A model generated the notes under the pieces. It did not search any database. It saw only the letters and a program-made list of their open reading frames with translations, and was not told where the DNA came from. The position numbers and the translations under genes were made by a program. A stretch of DNA of 64,000 bases, taken from contig JALQPE010000059.1 of assembly GCA_030407315.1 (NCBI GenBank), forward strand, positions 1-64,000, given 5' to 3'. Each line of letters begins with the position of its first letter. Positions within the stretch are counted from its first letter, which is position 1. Positions 23,561-35,337 of this stretch are shown here, piece by piece. The DNA is from Asparagopsis taxiformis (lineage: Eukaryota > Rhodophyta > Florideophyceae > Bonnemaisoniales > Bonnemaisoniaceae).

Positions 23561-24427
23561 TGTGCAAGTGGTCTGGATGCCTTCAAGTAGCCTGGAAGCG
23601 TACTCTGGGAAAGCTTTCGGACCTTGAAGAGGCTCAACTGCACAATTCTGATATTGAAATGAAACATTCGTATAGTCCATTTTTTCTTGGACTGCTGGAG
23701 TCGATTGCCGTAGCCTATAGAAGAGCAATGTAGTTATGTACTGGAGCTAGAATCATTCCTCAACAACCCATCTCTCAAGTCTCTACTCCTCCTTTATCAT
23801 CCCAATCTCCCTTCCTGTGACACACCGTGCCTCTGGTGTCACTTCACACGCCCCTCTTGTGAATTAAATACCTGTCTTCCACTGCCATAGTCTACTCATA
23901 CCACTGCCTTCATTTCACTCCATGCCTACCCTCCTATCCTAGCCTAACCTGCTTCATAATCATCGATGTAAAGTGAATATCTAGATTCCTACCTACTTGA
24001 AAGTAGGGTGTATTATAACGGTAAACGGACAGTTTTGTATAGTCAATGTGCTACACAGTACCAGGAGTAGATTTTGCGCATCGATAATCTATGCTTGATA
24101 TTGGAGAGAACAGCGTCTTGTAGCCTCGGAAAATGTGCAGGCAGTACCTTTCCAGAGGTCCTAGAGGTGTTCACACCAAGTCTAATCCATTTCAACGAGT
24201 TTGAATTTCGACCGCCAGAATCTCTGTCATGAGAAAATCGTGGTTGAAATTTTGCGTGCTCCTCTCGCAATACTGAACTTTTTAGTTACCTCAGACCGGG
24301 TGAACAAGACACAGATTGCTCTTGAAAGCCGCCCGAAGCCTTCGAAACCATCCTTCCACAATGTTCCCGACTTCACAATTCCTATCTCACCCTTCCCAAG
24401 GTGAGGGAGGGAAAAAGCTCCCAGGCG
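23561..24427. repeat. Composite repeat module, copy A (non-coding)
   Basis: It is shared in parts with 24774-25461 and 26201-26870. The modules include TTGAAATGAAACATTYRTAT, a CT-rich block, ACAGTACCAGGAGTAGATTT, ATAATCTATGCTTGAT, GAGTTTGAATTTCGA and finally TTCACAATTCCTA before a hairpin array. No open frame is conserved between copies. Confidence 0.75.
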
Positions 24428-24773
24428 CTTACAGCTGAGGCAATTCACTAGGGATGCTTACAGCAAAGTCATCGTTACGATGACTTTGCTGTAAGAAAAG
24501 AAAACATTACAGTGGGCGAAGGATTTTACCGGGTAAAAAATCGTGGCTACTGTAATGAAACGTTTACTTACTGCAAAGTCATCGTTACGATGACTTTGCT
24601 GTAAGAAAAGGAAACATTACAGTGGGCGAAGAATTTTTACCGGGTAAAAATCACCAAAAAAATTTTTACCGGGTAATAAATCGTGCCGGCTGTAATGTTT
24701 CCTTTCTTACAGCAAAGTCATCGTAACGATGACTTTGCTGTAAGCATCCCTGGTAAACTGCCTCAGCTGTAAG
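24428..24773. repeat. Hairpin array A2 with its own inverted ends
   Basis: The outer inverted ends are CTTACAGCTGAGGCAATTCA on the left and, on the right, TGAATTGCC-like complement ending in GCCTCAGCTGTAAG. Inside are three copies of the CTTACAGCAAAGTCATCGT palindrome, separated by second palindromes around TTTTTACCGGGTAAAAA. Confidence 0.9.
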
Positions 24774-25461
24774 CGGTCTGGCCTCACCCTCTCTCTCATG
24801 TCTCTTGTCCTCCTTCATCCCAGCCTATCCCAACCTCCCTTCTATGTCGACTCCGATGTCACTCCAGCCGACCCTTCAGTGAGTGCAATCCTTCTCTACC
24901 ACCGCCATAATCTACTCATACTATCCCCTTCATGTTGCTGCATACCTACCCTCCCATCCTTCCTGATTTTCCTACAATCCTAGGCTAGCCTAATTACCAA
25001 CTATGTTGGTATTGAAGGCAGCTAGATTCCTAGTAACTCAAATCTATAGTCTGCTAAAAAGGGCGATTTGGTGTGGTCACTGTGCCACACGGCACCAGGA
25101 ATAGAATCTGGCCACGGATACTCTATGCTTGATCTCAGAGAGACAGCTGCGCCAATGCTCCGAAAACGTGCTGTCAGTACCTTTCCAGACGTCGTGGAGG
25201 TGCTCATGCCAGCTCTAGTTCATTTTAGGGAGGTTGAGTTTCGACAATCAGAATTTCACTCTTGAGGAAATTGTGTTTGAAATTTTGTGCACTCCTCCCG
25301 CCGTACCAGGCAGGGCACCCAGCCCAGACTGGGTAAGCACGACGCAGAGTGCTCCCCAACACCGCTAACAGCCGTCCAAACCATCCCTCTGCCATGTTTT
25401 ACGGCTTCACAATTCCTTGCTCACCCTTCCCAAGGTGAGGGAGGGACTAAGCTCCCAGCCG
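24774..25461. repeat. Composite repeat module, copy B (non-coding)
   Basis: It repeats the CT-rich block and the CACGGCACCAGGAATAGA / CTCTATGCTTGATCTCAGAG / GAGTTTCGACAATCAGAATT blocks of module A with about 20-30% change, and ends in the same CTCACCCTTCCCAAGGTGAG hairpin before array A3. Confidence 0.75.
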
Positions 25462-25735
25462 CTTACAGCTGAGGCAGTTTACCAGGGATGCTTACAGCAA
25501 AGTCATCGTTACGATGGCTTTGCTGTAAGAAAACAATTCATTACAGTAGCCATGATTTGTTTACCCGGTAAAAAAATTCTTGGCCACTGTAATGAATTTT
25601 TTTCTTAGAGTGGCCGGAGAATTTTTTACCGGGTAAACAAATCATGGCTACTGTAATGAATTGTATCCTTACTGCAAAGCCATCGTAACGATGACTTTGC
25701 TGTAAACATCCCTGGTAAACTGCTCCGTCTGTAAG
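25462..25735. repeat. Hairpin array A3
   Basis: Outer ends CTTACAGCTGAGGCAGTTTA and complement; two copies of the CTTACAGCAAAGTCATCGT palindrome around a central region with TTTACCCGGTAAA motifs and ATTACAGTAGCCATGATTTG inverted repeats. Confidence 0.88.
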
Positions 25736-25959
25736 CCGTTGGTCCCAACCCTCGATCTCATGTCTGTTGTCCTCCTTCATCATCTCCACCTCCCTTCCTG
25801 CTAAGCATCACTTCTCTAGTGTCACTCTACCAGTCCTTTTCGTGCATGAAATACTTTTCTACCACTGCCATAGTCTACACATACTATTGCCTCTATACTT
25901 CTGCATGCCTACGCTTCCATCTTTCTCTCCCGTGCTAGGCTTAGAGAATATCCTACTTC

Positions 25960-26039
25960 CTGGAGATCATTGTACAGTGAGGCAGTAAAAATCACTGTCT
26001 CACCGTACTGTCTGAGGCCCCCTTTTCAACACCGTAGTG
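25960..26039. mobile_element. Orphan right terminus of a P-type CACTA element
   Basis: GCAGTAAAAATCACTGTCTC, then TACTGTCTGAGGCCCCCTTT and CAACACCGTAGTG at 26027-26039, nearly match the right end of element P at 47415-47483. It is followed at once by the middle of a 180-bp repeat unit, so it is a junction. No matching left end was found to its left other than the one at 17690. Confidence 0.8.
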
Positions 26040-26870
26040 TATAAGGGCTGGAGTGGCTCTGGGGAGTACAGAAAGGTGTTTTATCTGTCCGTAAAGCTTC
26101 TGGCTTGCGCATTAGGGCTGGCAGAATGCATCGATTTTTGGTCATCAGATTCTCACAACTGCAGATGTGATGAATTTCGGCCATGGCCAAAATTCAACTT
26201 TGTCGGAACGACGTAGATTTGGACTGGATGCCTCCAAGTGCATGCACTTGAAAGTGCACTTAGTCCAAAAAATTGTCCAGAGTACGCTCCCAGGCGATGG
26301 CCTGGAAGTGTACTCTGGACAAGTTTTTGGACCTGGAAGAGGTTGAATTGCACAATGCTTGTGTTGAAATGAAACATTTATATGGCCCATTCTTTACTTG
26401 GACAGCTGAAATCCTATCTACTCGAGAGTAAAGTATATAAAAACTGGAAACAGACGGTTTTGTATTGTCAATGTGCCACAAGGCACCAAGAGTAGATTTT
26501 GCCCTCCGATAATCTATGGTTGATTTCAGAGAGGATAACCGCGTGCAGTCACAGGACATGTGTTACCAGATCCTTCCCAGAGGTCCTGGAGGTGTTCACA
26601 CCAACTCCAGCCCACTTTAACGAGTTTGAATTTCGAAAGTCAGAATCTCTGTCGTGAGAAAATTGAACCATTTCCGACCACGTGGTAGAAATTTCGTACA
26701 CTCCTCCAACCATACTAGACACAACACCCAGCTCAAACCGGGTGTAAACAACACAATGTGTTACCTAATGCCGCCTACAGCCGTCCATACCATTCCTATA
26801 CCCTGTTTCCTGACTTCATAATTCCTTCCTCACCCTTCCCTAGGTCGGAAAAGGACGGAAGTCCCTGCCG
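26040..26870. repeat. Composite repeat module, copy C, with 180-bp unit
   Basis: It starts with one 180-bp unit, then carries a hairpin at about 26274-26320 (GTCCAGAGTACGCTCCCAGG and near-complement), followed by the GAGTAGATTTTGC / ATAATCTATGGTTGATTTCA / TTTAACGAGTTTGAATTTCG blocks of modules A and B. Confidence 0.75.
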
Positions 26871-27334
26871 CTTACAGCGGAAGCAATTTACCAGGGATGC
26901 TTACAGCAAAGTCATCGTTACGATGACTTTGCTGTAAGAAAATAAATCATTACAGCAGCCATGATTTTTTACCCGGTAAAAAAATTCTTGGCCACTGTAA
27001 TTGAAACGCTTTCTTACAGCAAAGTCATCGTAACGATGACTTTGCTGTAAGAAAATAAATCATTACAGCAGCCACGATTTTTCACCCGGTAAAAATTCTT
27101 GCTGATTTTTTATCCGGTAAAATTATTTTGGCCACTGCAATGGAAACGTTTCCTTACAGCAAAGTCATCGTTACGATGACTTTGCTGTAAGAAAATAAAT
27201 CATTACAGCTGCCATGATTTTTTTACCCGGTAAAAAAATTCTTGGCCACTGTAATGGAAACGCTTTCTTACAGCAAAGTCATCGTAACGATGACTTTGCT
27301 GTAAGAATCCCCGGTAAACGGCTTCCGCTGTAAG
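26871..27334. repeat. Hairpin array A4 inside a long inverted repeat
   Basis: Four copies of the CTTACAGCAAAGTCATCGT palindrome, separated by CCATGATTTTTTACCCGGTA-type palindromes. The flanks are inverted too: CACCCTTCCCTAGGTCGG near 26830 and its complement near 27360, with weaker matching out to about 26700 and 27470. The whole looks like a foldback element. Confidence 0.88.
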
Positions 27335-27754
27335 GGGCTGAGAGTTCCGTCCCCCTCCTACCTAGGGAAGGGTGAGCAAGGAATTGGGAAGTCAGGAACA
27401 TGGCTCAGCAAAACGTTTGTACGGCTGTGAGTGGCTTCCAGGAGCATTCCGTGTCATGTGTTATCTCAGCAACGTCTCGTATAGTCGAACCTCACGGGTT
27501 GTCAAGGTCTAAAACTAGTCCCCCCCTACGGTCTAGCTAGTGAAATCATGTAAATTTGTAGACTAATACAAAAAAGTAGCAATCAATAGGCTTAGTAGCA
27601 CTAAACTATGACATGAAGGTCAGATGTATAGATGAAAATAGAAAGGTGGGCTAAACGAATAATGTTGAGATGAGAAAGACAGAACTTCATAGAAGGGAAC
27701 AATGGCATAGGTTTTAATACTTCTGGTATGCTATCTATTGCTCCTGTCATACTT
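27335..27754. other. Right arm of the foldback and AT-rich spacer, no gene
   Basis: The first about 130 bases mirror 26700-26870. The rest is AT-rich without frames, up to the stop codon of the next gene. Confidence 0.6.
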
Positions 27755-29231
27755 TTAATATTCGACGGTGGGGATGTGGTCCGTGAGGACGTCCTTCTCC
27801 GTCTTCAAGTAGATGTGGCCGCGCGTGGGCAGACCATAGACTAAATTCTGCTCCCACAGGAAGATCTCCTCACCTGAAGCCGACCCCGTAATGGTAAAGG
27901 TCACCGCGATCAACTAAGACGGAATAGGGTGGCACATAAAAGTGGTTAACGGGAACCTTCCACATGTCGGCGTCCGTATGGACCAGGCATACATGACTAT
28001 AAGGTGCAGCTACTATAAAGAACCCATCGGCTCCGCTCGACATCATGAAATAGGATGGGGATTGGGGAGGTCCGACTCCTCAAAATTGGGATACTCAGAA
28101 GTCCGTGTGCCCATCCTGGTCCGCAGCCCCATCTGTTTTAAGAAGCAGCCGTAATCCTGTCTTCGGGAAAAAGACAGGATCCTCACCCTCCATTCCCAAC
28201 TTCAAGAAATCCGCACAAACACCAAGAGCAAGCTCTGCCACCAACTTGTTCCTGTACATATCCAAATTCCCCTCCTCCAGCTTGTCGCACAATTCACACC
28301 GCGGCAGGGGGAGTCGCCCACGACCACCATCTATGCGGTCCTTCGCAGCACCCACGTTGTGGATGAAATGCCACGGCGAAGGATCAAAACCGGGCTTGGC
28401 GAAATCTGGCGGCTCGTCCTGTGGTTTCCTGTCTTCATAATCAGAATCAGACTGCTGGGAGGGTTTCTGTGGCTTTTCAACCTCCTCAAGCAGCGGGAAC
28501 TGCCGAGAAAAGTGACTGAAGAGGTCATGCGTCGCACTACCAGCCGTGGACGACTGCAAGAGGCCTTCCACAACAACCACCCCCATGTTGTCCAGCAACG
28601 CCGCTTCACCACAAAGTACTATTCCACCACCGAGTCCTCAGCACCTGGCGATGCAGCTGCCAGGAATGCTGCCGCCTTTATTTCCGCCCGCACCGTCTCT
28701 ACCGTCGTAATTTCCATGTAGTACTTCATCGGGCTACCAGACGCAATTGCGCTGGGGAGAACGGCGGCCACATTCTCATCGACGATACTGTCGGGAATGG
28801 GATTCTTATGGGCGTCGTCGAACTGGAGAATCGGCTCCCGAGAACGTCCTCTGGAAGCCGACTTGGATTTCTTTGACGACGACTTTGATGAAGTCTCACT
28901 GAGCTTCCTCTTTTTGGTAGAGGGCTCGGGCGTCGCAGAAGCGGTTTCCCAGTTGCGCTTCCCGAGGATGGAGCTTTTACCCGCATCCTCGGGGTGCGCT
29001 CTCCAGTTCGACGACCTGAACAAGGCTCGCACCACCCGCCGTCGCTGTTCCACCACGACCGGAACGACTCTCTTTCAGGCAGGTACTCCTTTTGGGCATC
29101 ACTTTTCCAGAAGTTTCCACTCCGGACGATGCAGACACGACAGGGGTAGTGGCAGAAACAGAGGCAGCCTCGGAATAGCTGGAAGAATCTAATTGAGGTG
29201 GTACTACCTCAATTGGATTCTTCAAAGGCAA
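27755..29231 (-). pseudogene. 2OG-Fe(II) oxygenase-like protein, frameshifted
   Basis: Protein-like sequence runs leftwards through several frames and ends at a stop at 27755. The N-terminal part (29231-28640) is polar and basic, with a nuclear-signal-like STKKRKL. Then LLDNMGVVVVEGLLQSS, PRCELCDKLEEGN, RNKLVAELALGVCADFLKLG and FFPKTGLRLLLKTDG lead to the metal motif DGHTDF near 28100. In further frames follow GADGFFIVAAPYSHVCL, VPPYSVLVDRGDLYHYGVGF (the distal His) and a tail with GHIYLKTEKDVLTDHI. H-x-D plus a distal His after RGDL is the pattern of 2-oxoglutarate/iron dioxygenases, whose substrate here is unknown. Frame changes near 28620, 28093, 28040 and 27885 may be mutations or small introns. 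The N-terminal boundary with the segment at 29290-29512 is unclear; both could be one gene. Confidence 0.55.
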
Positions 29232-29289
29232 AGAATGGAGGGTGAAGGGATGGTAAGGGAAATGGAAGGGGAAGGGATGGCGGAATCAT

Positions 29290-29512
29290 GACCACATGTG
29301 ACTGGGAGCGCAGCATGTGGGATGTGTGGGTCCACCACGTAAAATTGTTTCCGCATTTACATGTCGCGGTAGCCAGTTACGCGCAGGAGCATTTTCCTGG
29401 CGTCCTTTCAAAACACAGACTTCCGTTTGGGAAAGATGTTCTCAAACTTGGAGCCATCTGGAGGGCCTTCCTTGGGATGTAAGTCCGCTCAGAACCCCTT
29501 CTTGGGCACCAT
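29290..29512 (-). pseudogene. Downstream half of a gene split by element Q
   Basis: Reading leftwards from 29512 the frame gives MVPKKGF, a stop, GPPDGSKFENIFPKRKSVF, another stop, then KDARKMLLRVTGYRD and, after a frame change, CKCGNNFTWWTHTSHMLRSQ. Its first codon joins exactly to the frame that ends at 44614 when element Q and one AT copy are removed (VFAL then MVPKK). Function unknown. It may be the N-terminal part of the 2OG-like gene that follows on the same strand. Confidence 0.55.
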
Positions 29513-29520
29513 CACTACTG

Positions 29521-30720
29521 TGTCTGAAATCGGGCTGGGGCAGTACTGTACGGCAGTAAAATTTACTGCCTGAGGCAGTAAAATTTAGTACTGTAAAAAT
29601 ATAAATTAATGCCCTACTTGCCGGCAGTACAGTGCACTGCCCGGAGGCAGTGGCCATGTGCTGCCGACGGCAGTAGAAAGTACTGCCTGGATGTATGACG
29701 TGAGGCAGTGGTGGGAGGCAGTGATAGTTGCTGGATTTAGATTGTCTTTCTGGCAGTGATTTGTGCTACATTGGCCTGTAAAATAAAGTAGTATATTGTG
29801 CTGACTTGGGCAGCACGGGGAGGGAGTAAAATATGCTGTCCAGGAATATGGCCCACGGCAGTACTATTTGGTGGCGTGGGATGCACCGTGTGGCAGTAGA
29901 AGCTAGTGTTTCCGGCAGCGTGCTGTGCTGGCTGCGGGCCCGAATGACGGCAGCACATTTTGCTATATTTAGGTAGTGCCCCGATGTACTGTATGATACT
30001 GCCTGCAAGTCATGGCAGAGGCAGAGAAATGTACTGTATTCTATTATTGGACAAAGCAGTAATTTCTGCTGCTGTGTGGTGCTGCTTTTTTTTGTACTTA
30101 CAGGTAGTGACAAGTCTATGTTCTGGCAGTAGAGTAATGCAGTGGAATATGATGACAGCAGACATGCTTCGAGGCTGTGTATTCTACTGCCTGTGGAAGC
30201 GAGTGGGGACAGTAAATTATGATGTCTGACGAAATGTGTGAAAGCAATGAAATGAGGTGCTGATAGTCTCTGGGAAAAGCTGCCTGGTAGTACTGCTTTA
30301 TGATACGAAAAGTGCTACCGTACCGTGCTACTTGCCGTGGTGGAAAGTGCTGCCGTGCTCTACTACTTGCGTATGTGTAAATCACTGCCACGCTGTACTG
30401 CTCCAGGATATGTGAATTGCTGCCCCACAGCACTACAAAAAGTAGTAGATTTTGATGTATTATAGAGCTGTCCAGATCAGCGTAAAGTACTGTCTGATAG
30501 TGTGGTACTCGACAGGGGCATAGGACAGTACCAGTTACTGCCTGTGGCAGTGCAGTGTACTACCTGGAAGTGCTACCTGTGGCAGTACATTTCACTACCT
30601 GGAACTAGTGCTTGAGACAGTACAATTTACTGCCGGGAAGTCTATACTGAACCAGTAAATTGTAGTGCCTGGCGGTACTGACTCGGGCAGAACGGGAAAG
30701 TAGTAGAATATGATGCCTAG
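29521..30720. repeat. Left subterminal repeats of element Q
   Basis: Dozens of decayed GGCAGTA / TACTGCC motifs, densest at 29540-29720. Example: GGCAGTAAAATTTACTGCC. The spacing is irregular. No gene is seen. Confidence 0.8.
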
Positions 30721-32690
30721 GGTAATACTTTCTAGTGCCTACAATTGATGTTCAGGACGATAGAATGAGGTGGAAATGCCATTCCAGCCGCATGTTCAGG
30801 CATCTGGCTACGAAATGTCGGGCAGAATGGAGTATCTCTCTCGGTGGTCTTCATAGAAATGTATAGGGATAACCAAGTGTGATCTAAAAGGATGTCAGAA
30901 TTTTTATGTAGCAAGGACAAAGATGCCTGAGGGAATGTTTCAGTTCGAACTGAAACATTCCTTCAGGCATGATAGATCTATCATTAGACTAGACTACTCA
31001 TCAAATCGAACTATCGTATCTAAAATCTTACTATCTCTACATCCAGGACTATTGTGCAAGCAAATCGAGTTCCTTGCTGTTTCAAAACTACATGCGATGT
31101 TCAGACAGGATGGAAATAAACACCATTACAGATGATTTGCAACAGGTTAGCAATCGGATATAGAAAAGTATTGTAAAGGATGAGAAGAACATGAGTATGA
31201 ATGGAATGAACAAACTTACCATCATTGAACTATTTTTGCAAGCAAAGGTATTGGTTGTAGGTTGGAATGATGAAAGCTTGCAAGCTTTCGTCATTCCACC
31301 CTGCAAGCAATACCTATGCCAGAAGCATTTCCAATCAATAGACTACAATAGGATCAGCGAAGAACGATACTCATGGTTAGTGCACTATCTTCCATGGAAA
31401 ACATGTGGAAAGAAAAGAGGAAGGGGAAAGATACCTCTACGACAACATACCAGCCTTACCTGTCATCTTCATGATACCCGGATGATGAAATGGTCCTATA
31501 CGTCGCGCATCAACAGCCTTAAATAGACAGCTCATCCACCCATGATGAACTCGTCGTAACTGGAAGGCAGATGATTTGGCAGACGATGATGTGGCAGATG
31601 ATTTGGCAGCGGATGATCTGTCAAATTTTCTGGACGCGGGAAATTAACAGTAATTGAAATCAGGCCCCTTAAAACCAACCTAAAATTCTTGGTGCTGATG
31701 CCCAGGCGTATACCGAAGAAGAAACAGAATTTGAGCAATTTTGATCGCACTGTGTATTCAATACTGAATCGAAAAGATTCCGTCCGCGTGCAGAATGTGG
31801 TTGAATTATAGGGAGGTATTGAACAATCTTAACAGTAACTCAATTTCAACTCTCGTTGTGTCGGCGAAACTTGTTGCGGAAACAGCGCTGGAAGCTATAA
31901 AGAAGGTCCGGCAGTCTTGAGTGCGTGTGGGGAAGCTGAAATTTGAGAAAGTGCGTCGGATTGCGCGCAGTTGTAGTCATTGAAGGTTAAAGAGATATAA
32001 AACAGTAATAGTTAGTTGTAGCTGATAGTCAATAATCCGTGCACTATTGGTGGGAGCTGCGAGGTGGGCTTTGGCGGTCTGCCTAGTGATCCCTTGGAGA
32101 CTAGCAATTAGTTCAACAAACCAAAATGACCTATTGTGAATGCGGGAAGTGACGGTTTTGAGATGACTGCGTACTAAGTGCAATTGAGAACAGTTGTGAA
32201 TTTAGAGGAAAAATTGTCCATCTTTGATGAATAGCAGCGTTCATACTCCCTGGAGAATGAATCTCAACGCTATTGTAGCGCGAGAAAGTGCTCTCTCCTT
32301 CAAATTAGTGGCCTGACCAAACAGTGACACTACTGCAAGGCTGTGCTGTTTCAAAATCACCATGGTGCGAAAGAGAGATAAAATAAAACAAATTCTTCTG
32401 TTTTATCTTTGTAGAAAATCGACAGAATGAATATCGTTTCATTTGAGACCTATAATCATGGCCGACAGAGATGGGATCATAGCTTTGGCTCTGTTCGTTT
32501 CTACGGGTTTTCGACTCATTACCCGCATAGTATTGTGCTGCCTGCGACTGTGGAGATGATACTCTGCGCAAGCGCAATACGAGAACATACATGCATGCGC
32601 TTAGATTTTTTTGACAACAAAGAGATCAGCTATCAGCAAATGACCTGCTGTATGCAGCTAGTCATAGGAACCCAAAAATAACAATTACTT
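30721..32690. other. No gene seen; two hairpins
   Basis: Mostly AT-rich, without convincing frames. Hairpin at 30923-30970: 24-bp arms ATGCCTGAGGGAATGTTTCA..., one mismatch, no loop. Hairpin at about 31259-31301: arms GGTTGGAATGATGAAAGCTT..., two or three differences. Confidence 0.6.
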
Positions 32691-33060
32691 CTCCAAACAC
32701 CAAATCAGGTGTAGTACACTCATTAGCGGCACAGCAGCCAGCCTAGCATACCAATGAGCGCAGTGCACCTGTCCATCGGAACCCAGGAACTATACCCGGT
32801 ATTAGGTTACTTTCACTTAGCCAAACCAGGTGCATTGCAATCATCGGCGGGATGAGATGGTTGCGGTGTGGCCAATAAGCGCACTACACCTGGACATTGA
32901 AACCCAGAAACTATACCCGGTATTATTTTCAAATCACCAAACCAGGTGCAGTGCACTGATTGGCGGCACAGCAGCCAGCTCTGCCGACCAATGAGTGCAT
33001 TGCACCTGGACATTGGATCCCAGGAACTATACCCGGTATTATTTTCACCAGACTCAGGAC
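32690..33060. repeat. Three older copies of the ATACCGGGTAT hairpin repeat
   Basis: Units of about 117 bp with AACCAGGTGCA, CCAATGAGYGCA, ACCTGGACATTG, GGAACTATACCCGGTATTA. They are diverged relatives of the array at 35338-36310. The left end of the SNF2 remnant is cut by the last copy. Confidence 0.8.
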
Positions 33061-33075
33061 GATCCCAGCTACACT

Positions 33076-35337
33076 ATGCCTAGCAAGACTCGTCTCTTCC
33101 AGCCTGCGCTTCCAAAGATATATTCATACTCGGCTCCACCAACACCACATGACTCGCTTCTGTAAGATTGAGACCAGCACCTGCACGATGCAGAGGTAGT
33201 AAAAGAACGTTGAAATCTATGCTTGATTTGAACTTGTCCACCATCTTCGCAAACACCATAGGACCTTTCTCAAGCGCCCCATTCAAATGCGTGATACCGT
33301 TCGTTTCGAGTGCTGTCGAGATCATTTGCAGCACGCTTTGCCACTCGGAGAATACCGTAACTTTCCGCGTAGCGTCCACTTGCCATATGCCGCGCAGCAA
33401 TCGGATAATAGGACTTGCTTTAGCTCCAACAAAGCCGCGCACCGCAGCTTTGCTGTCATAAAAAATTGACTTCCGTTCACCGCTAGTCGTCTCCGCCTTT
33501 TGTCGTTTTCGACTTGGCGAGATCAAAGCGTCTATGTCTTCCTCTTCTTGTGAACCGGGTGACGGCGGCAGCCCACTACCATGACCTTTCCTTTTTCCAA
33601 GTCCACCAGGAACAGTAAAACTAATTTCATCTACAGGGCAACGTACACGACACGTCGTACAAGCAATGCTCTGTACTCTCGTTCGCAACTCCTGTTTCTT
33701 AATCATCATTAATGTGCAGTCGCACCAAAATGCATGACCACACACAAACAACGTAGTTCGCATCTGTTCCATATTAAACTCGGCCATACAAACAGCACAA
33801 TGCCTTATCTCAGCACTCATCACCACTTTGGCCGATTCGCCTTCAGATCCCTTTGCCGCTTTCTGTAGTGATCACAGGTAAACCAGAATTCCTCGTTTGG
33901 CTCCAAAATCTACTTCTGCTACCGCTTTGCCGTTGGAGAACTCGAAATTGCGCGCAGGTAGGGTTGATAGGGTGAAATGATGTAGTAGGTCATATTATGT
34001 CAGGCGCATCGTATCTTCGTCTCCGTCCAGGAGCGTACTTCTCTTCGAAGACATGTTCACTTCGTCCATTCTAGCCAATAATGTACGCTCGGCTTCAAAC
34101 ACCTCCTTGGCACAACCGTGCTCCTTCTTCAATTGGTTGAAGTCGGCGAGCCATTCTTCCATGCCATTTTGGACACCTGGACTTCCAAACTTGGGAATAA
34201 TCGAAGCCAGCAGCAGCAAAATCGTTTGTACTGCTCCTTGAAACTGTATACTTGCGTTATGTTGCGGACCCGTTCTTCTTCCCGTTCCTCGCTTTCATTA
34301 ATCTCACCGTTCTCATCTAGCTCAATTATCTCATAATTTTCATTCTCCCTCAATGAATGCATTCGCCTTTCCACTTCGGTGAACCATGGTTACTGAACCA
34401 TGGATACTGCAGTATTCAGAACGGTAATGTTTGCATGTTGGCCCAGTACCATTTTCACGGCACTTTGAACAAAGACCTGATTCCACCACGTCTGCCGCAG
34501 AAGGTTAAACAGATCCAGGAAGGCTAAAGAGTGTACACTCTCAAACACGTGTTTGAAAGTCACATTCGCGCCTTTTGTAGTGCCTTGAGTTCAGATTGTA
34601 TCATGCCATTGATCGAGTTGAATGAATGCAGCCGATTTCCTAAAGTGTGAATTCCCAGTTCACTGCCTGGAATGGCATCGATTAGCTTCCGGACGACCCT
34701 GTCCAAGAATGCATCTCTGTCCTGTACCATTGCAAGAGCCACTTCCCACCATGTTGCGCAAATGTCCCGTAGAATATATTTGAATAAAGCAAACTATCAC
34801 AAACCGAAGGATTGAAACACTAGAATGCTACTCTTGTCGCTTACAACTGCTATGCTATCCAACTTTGCGAGTGAGCGATTCGAAGAGGCCGCCAAAACGA
34901 CTTCAACTTGTTTCCACCTACATTCTGCAAATAGACTTGCAATGCATTCAATTACTTCTGTATTAGTGAGTTTACGATAATTATCTGCAGCGAGAGAATA
35001 TCGTTCAGCGACGCAGTAGATATAGTCTGCCTCTAAATTTGCATAGAGTACCTCCGGGGTATCAAAAATTTGTTTAAGAGTGCATCAAACCGCGTGAACA
35101 GTTTTCTCGCCCTCAAGATCATCGGTTGTGGGTATAACTGCTCTCCTCTATAGAGGAGAACCTATGTAGCCTTCAGATAAAAACGTCTCTCGAATTTCTG
35201 AGGCGGATCTGGCCATATTGCGGAGAGAATCGCAGACAGGAAGTGAACTTGCTTCACACATGGAGTACACCTTTTCTGCAGCACTGATAAAATCCTTGTA
35301 CCTGGTTACCAGGAGTTCACGCAGCGAGTCTTACTTC
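33076..35337 (-). pseudogene. SNF2-family helicase with RING finger (SHPRH-like), decayed
   Basis: The clearest part is 33826-33080: a RING finger (CAVCMAEFN, CGHAFWCDC, CTTCRVRC), then the C-terminal helicase domain (VTVFSEWQSVLQMISTALET, then HLNGALEK and LLPLHRAGAGLNLTEASHVV, then LVEPSMNISLEAQA), ending just before the motif VI Arg-finger region, where a repeat cuts it. Upstream, protein-like minus-strand pieces in changing frames (34219-33995, 34374-34129, 34742-34390, 35337-34800) fit a large linker, e.g. LYANLEADYIYCVAERYSLA and FNLLRQTWWNQVFVQSAVKM; their assignment to the same gene is inferred. Family members are ATP-driven remodellers and E3 ligases such as SHPRH. Stops and shifts abound; short palindromes at 34528-34555 and 35142-35159 lie within the coding remnant. 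Confidence 0.65.

Noticed and set aside
22490..27334. A CRISPR array
   Set aside because: The repeats are full palindromes of 39 bp with near-constant AT-rich linkers rather than unique spacers, in a eukaryotic transposon context.
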